A stretch of DNA of 6,755 nucleotides. Source: an uncultured Lachnospiraceae bacterium. GTDB lineage: Bacteria > Bacillota > Clostridia > Lachnospirales > Lachnospiraceae. Position numbers and translations under genes: made by a program. This document shows, one piece after another, positions 4,959-6,755 of the stretch. Location of the stretch: positions 1-6,755 of the forward strand of contig CAMWTF010000133.1 of assembly GCA_947177105.1 (NCBI GenBank), in the 5' to 3' direction. The notes beneath the pieces were generated by a model. The model did no database searches. It saw nothing but the letters and a program-made list of their open reading frames with translations, and was not told where the DNA came from. Positions within the stretch are counted from its first letter, which is position 1; every line of letters begins with the position of its first letter.

Positions 4959-6092
4959 ATGACCTTGAAGTGGTGTAAGAAATGGTCCTTCGTGATCATA
5001 TTGGCGATAACGGGCATAGTGTATTGCGGTATAGACAGGGATTTGCTGGAGATAACACGCTGGGAGAGCCTGGTTCCTATGGTGGAAGGGCGTCCCGAGG
5101 ATGACTGGAACGTACAGCAGGAAGAAATCGTATCCGATCCCGGGATGGAGGGAGATATCCAGAACGGGGAAACAGACCAGAGCGGTGTCTCGGACCCAGG
5201 GGCTTCGGGTGAAGGGCTTGGCCAGGCAGATCCGGATGACCCGGAGAACATAGACTCCAGGCCCCAGGATTTGACGTCTCCCGGGGATACAGAAGAGGAG
5301 GAAACACTCCCTGAGCCGGAACCCGAGCCGGAGATTGTCATAGGGCGAGTGGAGGAGGACTATTTTGCCGATGCTCTGTTTCTGGGGGATTCCAGAACCG
5401 TGGGATTGGGCCAGTACGGCAGTCTAAAAGATATTGCAACCTTCTACGCATCCACCGGCATGACGATCTACAAGCTCCTTGGCGCGGAGATTGTGGAGAT
5501 GCCGGAGCAGCAGGGAAAGATCACGGTGGAGGAAGCGCTGCAGCATCAGAGTTTCCGCAAAATATATATCATGATGGGGATCAACGAAGTGGGTGGCGGC
5601 ACAGCGGAGAGCTTTGCAAAAGCCTATGGGGAGGTCATTGCGCGCATACAGGAACTGCAGCCGGATGCGATTATCTATATTGAGGGGATATTAAAGGTAA
5701 CAAAGGCCAGATCCGACAAGGGGGACTACATTAACAATGAAGCAATCGAGTCCCGCAATGAGGCCATTAGCCAGCTGGCTGACGGTGAGAAGATTTTCTA
5801 TCTGGATGTCAACCAGGCGGTCTGCGATGAGGACGGGGGCCTGGTGAAGGACTATACCTCTGACGGGGTGCATCTGAAGGCAAAATACATTGCCCTGTGG
5901 GAAGAATATTTAAAAGACAACGCGGTTTTGCTTGACTGGACTCCTGGGGAGTCTACGGATCCTGCAGTGCCAGTGGATCCCGATCCTATGGATCCTGCGG
6001 TGCCTGCGAATCCCGATCCTATGGTCCCTGCGGATTCCGCTCCTATGCCCCCTGCGGAACCAGTGGCTCCCATGGAAAACGGAGAACAATAA
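4959..6092 (+). CDS. membrane-anchored SGNH/GDSL-family esterase or O-acetyltransferase, partner of the MBOAT protein
   Basis: In this 377-residue protein, a basic N-terminus (KWCKKW) precedes a hydrophobic segment at about 10-24, with no clear lipobox or cleavage site, so it is probably a signal anchor with the rest outside the cell. Residues about 43-128 are an acidic Pro/Glu/Asp/Gly linker ending in a PEPEPEPE run. The SGNH domain spans about 132-325: FLGDSRTVG with nucleophile Ser145, MMGINE with Asn209, and DGVH with Asp302 and His305, a complete catalytic set. The C-terminal 50 residues are Pro/Asp/Ala-rich and repetitive. Proteins of this fold act with MBOAT proteins as O-acetyltransferases or deacetylases (PatB, AlgJ/AlgX, DltD types). 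The 19-base spacing from the MBOAT gene argues for co-transcription and a joint role in acylating an envelope glycan. Whether it transfers or removes acyl groups cannot be told from sequence. The start may be ATG 4959 or TTG 4965. Confidence 0.88.
   Translation: MTLKWCKKWSFVIILAITGIVYCGIDRDLLEITRWESLVPMVEGRPEDDWNVQQEEIVSDPGMEGDIQNGETDQSGVSDPGASGEGLGQADPDDPENIDSRPQDLTSPGDTEEEETLPEPEPEPEIVIGRVEEDYFADALFLGDSRTVGLGQYGSLKDIATFYASTGMTIYKLLGAEIVEMPEQQGKITVEEALQHQSFRKIYIMMGINEVGGGTAESFAKAYGEVIARIQELQPDAIIYIEGILKVTKARSDKGDYINNEAIESRNEAISQLADGEKIFYLDVNQAVCDEDGGLVKDYTSDGVHLKAKYIALWEEYLKDNAVLLDWTPGESTDPAVPVDPDPMDPAVPANPDPMVPADSAPMPPAEPVAPMENGEQ
5958..6074 (+). repeat. degenerate tandem repeat encoding the Pro-rich C-terminal tail of the SGNH protein
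   Basis: Four in-frame units each end in a Met codon: two of 33 bases (5958-5990 and 5991-6023, coding DPAVPVDPDPM and DPAVPANPDPM), then shorter, diverged ones of 24 bases (6024-6047, VPADSAPM) and 27 bases (6048-6074, PPAEPVAPM). The first two differ at few positions, which suggests slippage or unequal exchange with later decay. The tail is probably an extended wall-spanning or spacer segment. Confidence 0.8.
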
Positions 6093-6111
6093 TGAACATA
6101 TGCTGAAAAGG

Positions 6112-6146
6112 GCTGCGAGGGAGCTTGCTCACCAAGCAGCTTTTTT
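6112..6146 (+). terminator. probable Rho-independent terminator of the MBOAT-SGNH operon
   Basis: GCTTG (6123-6127) and CAAGC (6133-6137) form a 5-bp stem with a 5-base loop. GCTGC (6112-6116) can alternatively pair with GCAGC (6136-6140) around a bulge. Six T residues follow at 6141-6146. The stem is modest, but the T tract and the position 20 to 54 bases after the operon stop support it. Confidence 0.65.
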
Positions 6147-6202
6147 CGCGGGAAAAGGTAAACGGAGTTAAAACTTTTTAGAGGGGAATTAACAGACTGG
6201 AA

Positions 6203-6210
6203 AGAGAGGA
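6203..6210 (+). promoter_or_regulatory. ribosome binding site of the M19 dipeptidase gene
   Basis: AGAGAGGA ends 6 bases before ATG 6217, at normal spacing. No convincing -35/-10 pair was found between the upstream terminator and this site, so the gene's promoter remains unidentified. Confidence 0.6.
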
Positions 6211-6216
6211 ATATAG

Positions 6217-6755
6217 ATGATTATTGATATGCATTGTGATACCGTCAGTGAAATCCGTCATCGGCGAACCGGAAAGGGAGAGGAGTGCGGGTTGAGGGAG
6301 AATAAGCTGCACATTGACGCCCGGCGGCTGAAGGAAAACGGTTACCTGCTTCAATGCTTTGCCCTGTTTGTGAGCCTGCGGGGCTGCGGAGCCATTGACG
6401 AACAGGGGTTACTGCGGCCGGATAAGGCGTGGGCAGACCTGTTGGAGCTGTATCGGATCTATCAACAGGAAATGGCCCGGAATACGGATCTGCTGCAGCC
6501 GGTGGCGGGTGCGGGGGATCTGGAGCAATGCAGGCAGAAAGGAAAGGTGGGAGCAATGCTGACCGTGGAGGAGGGCGGCGTCTGCGGCGGCAGTCTGGAA
6601 CGTCTGGAGGAACTGTATGCCATGGGTGTCAGAATGTTGACTTTGACATGGAATTTTCCCAATGAGCTGGGGCATCCCAATATCAATGCCTTAAACCGCC
6701 AGCTCGGTTATCAGTCTCTGTTTCAGGCGGATGCGGCGCATGGGCTGACGGAGAC
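6217..6755 (+). CDS. membrane dipeptidase-like metallopeptidase, family M19 (3' end outside window)
   Basis: The first 179 codons are present, and the frame is open to the window end. M19 enzymes (renal dipeptidase type) are TIM-barrel zinc hydrolases that cut dipeptides, including those with a C-terminal D-amino acid. The N-terminus IIDMHCDTV carries the HxD metal pair (His6, Asp8). LTVEEGG at 115-121 contains the bridging Glu, probably Glu119. VRMLTLTWNFPNEL (138-151) and HGLTE (175-179) are further family blocks. The later His ligands of the barrel lie beyond the window. Family members are usually 300-400 residues, so about half is visible. There is no signal peptide, so the protein is probably cytoplasmic. 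ATG 6217 has a good ribosome site. The gene follows the envelope operon in the same direction but behind a terminator, so it is likely a separate unit. A role in recycling peptides from wall turnover or diet is possible but not shown. Confidence 0.88.
   Translation, partial: MIIDMHCDTVSEIRHRRTGKGEECGLRENKLHIDARRLKENGYLLQCFALFVSLRGCGAIDEQGLLRPDKAWADLLELYRIYQQEMARNTDLLQPVAGAGDLEQCRQKGKVGAMLTVEEGGVCGGSLERLEELYAMGVRMLTLTWNFPNELGHPNINALNRQLGYQSLFQADAAHGLTE

Noticed and set aside
4360..4962. 200-codon plus-strand open frame overlapping the MBOAT gene and the SGNH start
   Set aside because: It is a shifted-frame shadow of the MBOAT gene; no ribosome site or domain is visible and it reads through conserved MBOAT codons in the wrong frame.
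4928..5341. Ser/Gly/Pro-rich minus-strand open frame opposite the SGNH linker
   Set aside because: Its low-complexity composition mirrors the acidic Pro-rich linker on the plus strand; no start signal is present.
5958..6074. Repeat array as a CRISPR candidate
   Set aside because: The units are in-frame coding repeats without unique spacers and encode a Pro-rich tail.
6147..6202. Promoter for the M19 dipeptidase gene (GTTAAA near 6167 with TAACAG 17 bases on)
   Set aside because: The -10 match is poor and nothing better is visible, so it is not reported as a feature.

Overview
The window looks like a chromosomal stretch from a Gram-positive, low-to-mid GC Firmicute, most likely a gut clostridium of the Lachnospiraceae. 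This is inferred from the protein families: a MocR-type regulator, a DUF6062-like Cys/His protein, a YtxH-like acidic protein, and an MBOAT plus SGNH pair whose N-terminal sequence is typical of that group. Strong purine-rich ribosome sites and frequent TTG/GTG start candidates also fit. No phage, insertion sequence, CRISPR, tRNA or rRNA signature was found.

Layout. (1) 2-1372, plus: a MocR/PdxR-like regulator whose 5' end lies outside the window. It has an in-frame amber codon at 53-55, inside its winged-helix domain; everything after that is intact. (2) 1379-1822, minus: a small single-pass membrane protein with an acidic, helical tail. Its likely terminator lies inside the 3' end of the convergent MocR gene. 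(3) 2019-2621, plus: a TetR/AcrR regulator, divergent from gene 2. (4) 2651-3409, minus: a DUF6062-like protein with two CxxC...CxxH modules, convergent with the TetR gene across a shared two-way terminator. (5) 3599-4939 and 4959-6092, plus: a two-gene envelope O-acylation operon made of an MBOAT membrane acyltransferase and an anchored SGNH protein. It is driven by a good sigma-A-type promoter that carries a 7-7-7 inverted repeat, and ends at a hairpin near 6112-6146. (6) 6217 to the window end, plus: the first 179 codons of an M19 (renal dipeptidase-like) metallopeptidase.

How the genes work together. Only the MBOAT-SGNH pair is clearly one functional unit. By analogy with PatA/PatB, AlgI/AlgJ/AlgX and DltB/DltD, the MBOAT protein would move acyl groups across the membrane, and the anchored SGNH protein would transfer them to, or remove them from, an extracellular glycan. 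The other genes are separate transcription units with their own promoters and terminators. The TetR gene and the acidic membrane protein share a divergent promoter region with a palindrome, so the former may control the latter.

No clearly new system is evident. The points most worth a second look are the amber codon in the MocR gene, the operator-like repeat in the acyltransferase promoter, the duplicated metal-site-like module in the DUF6062-like protein, and the low-complexity tails on both sides of the SGNH domain.
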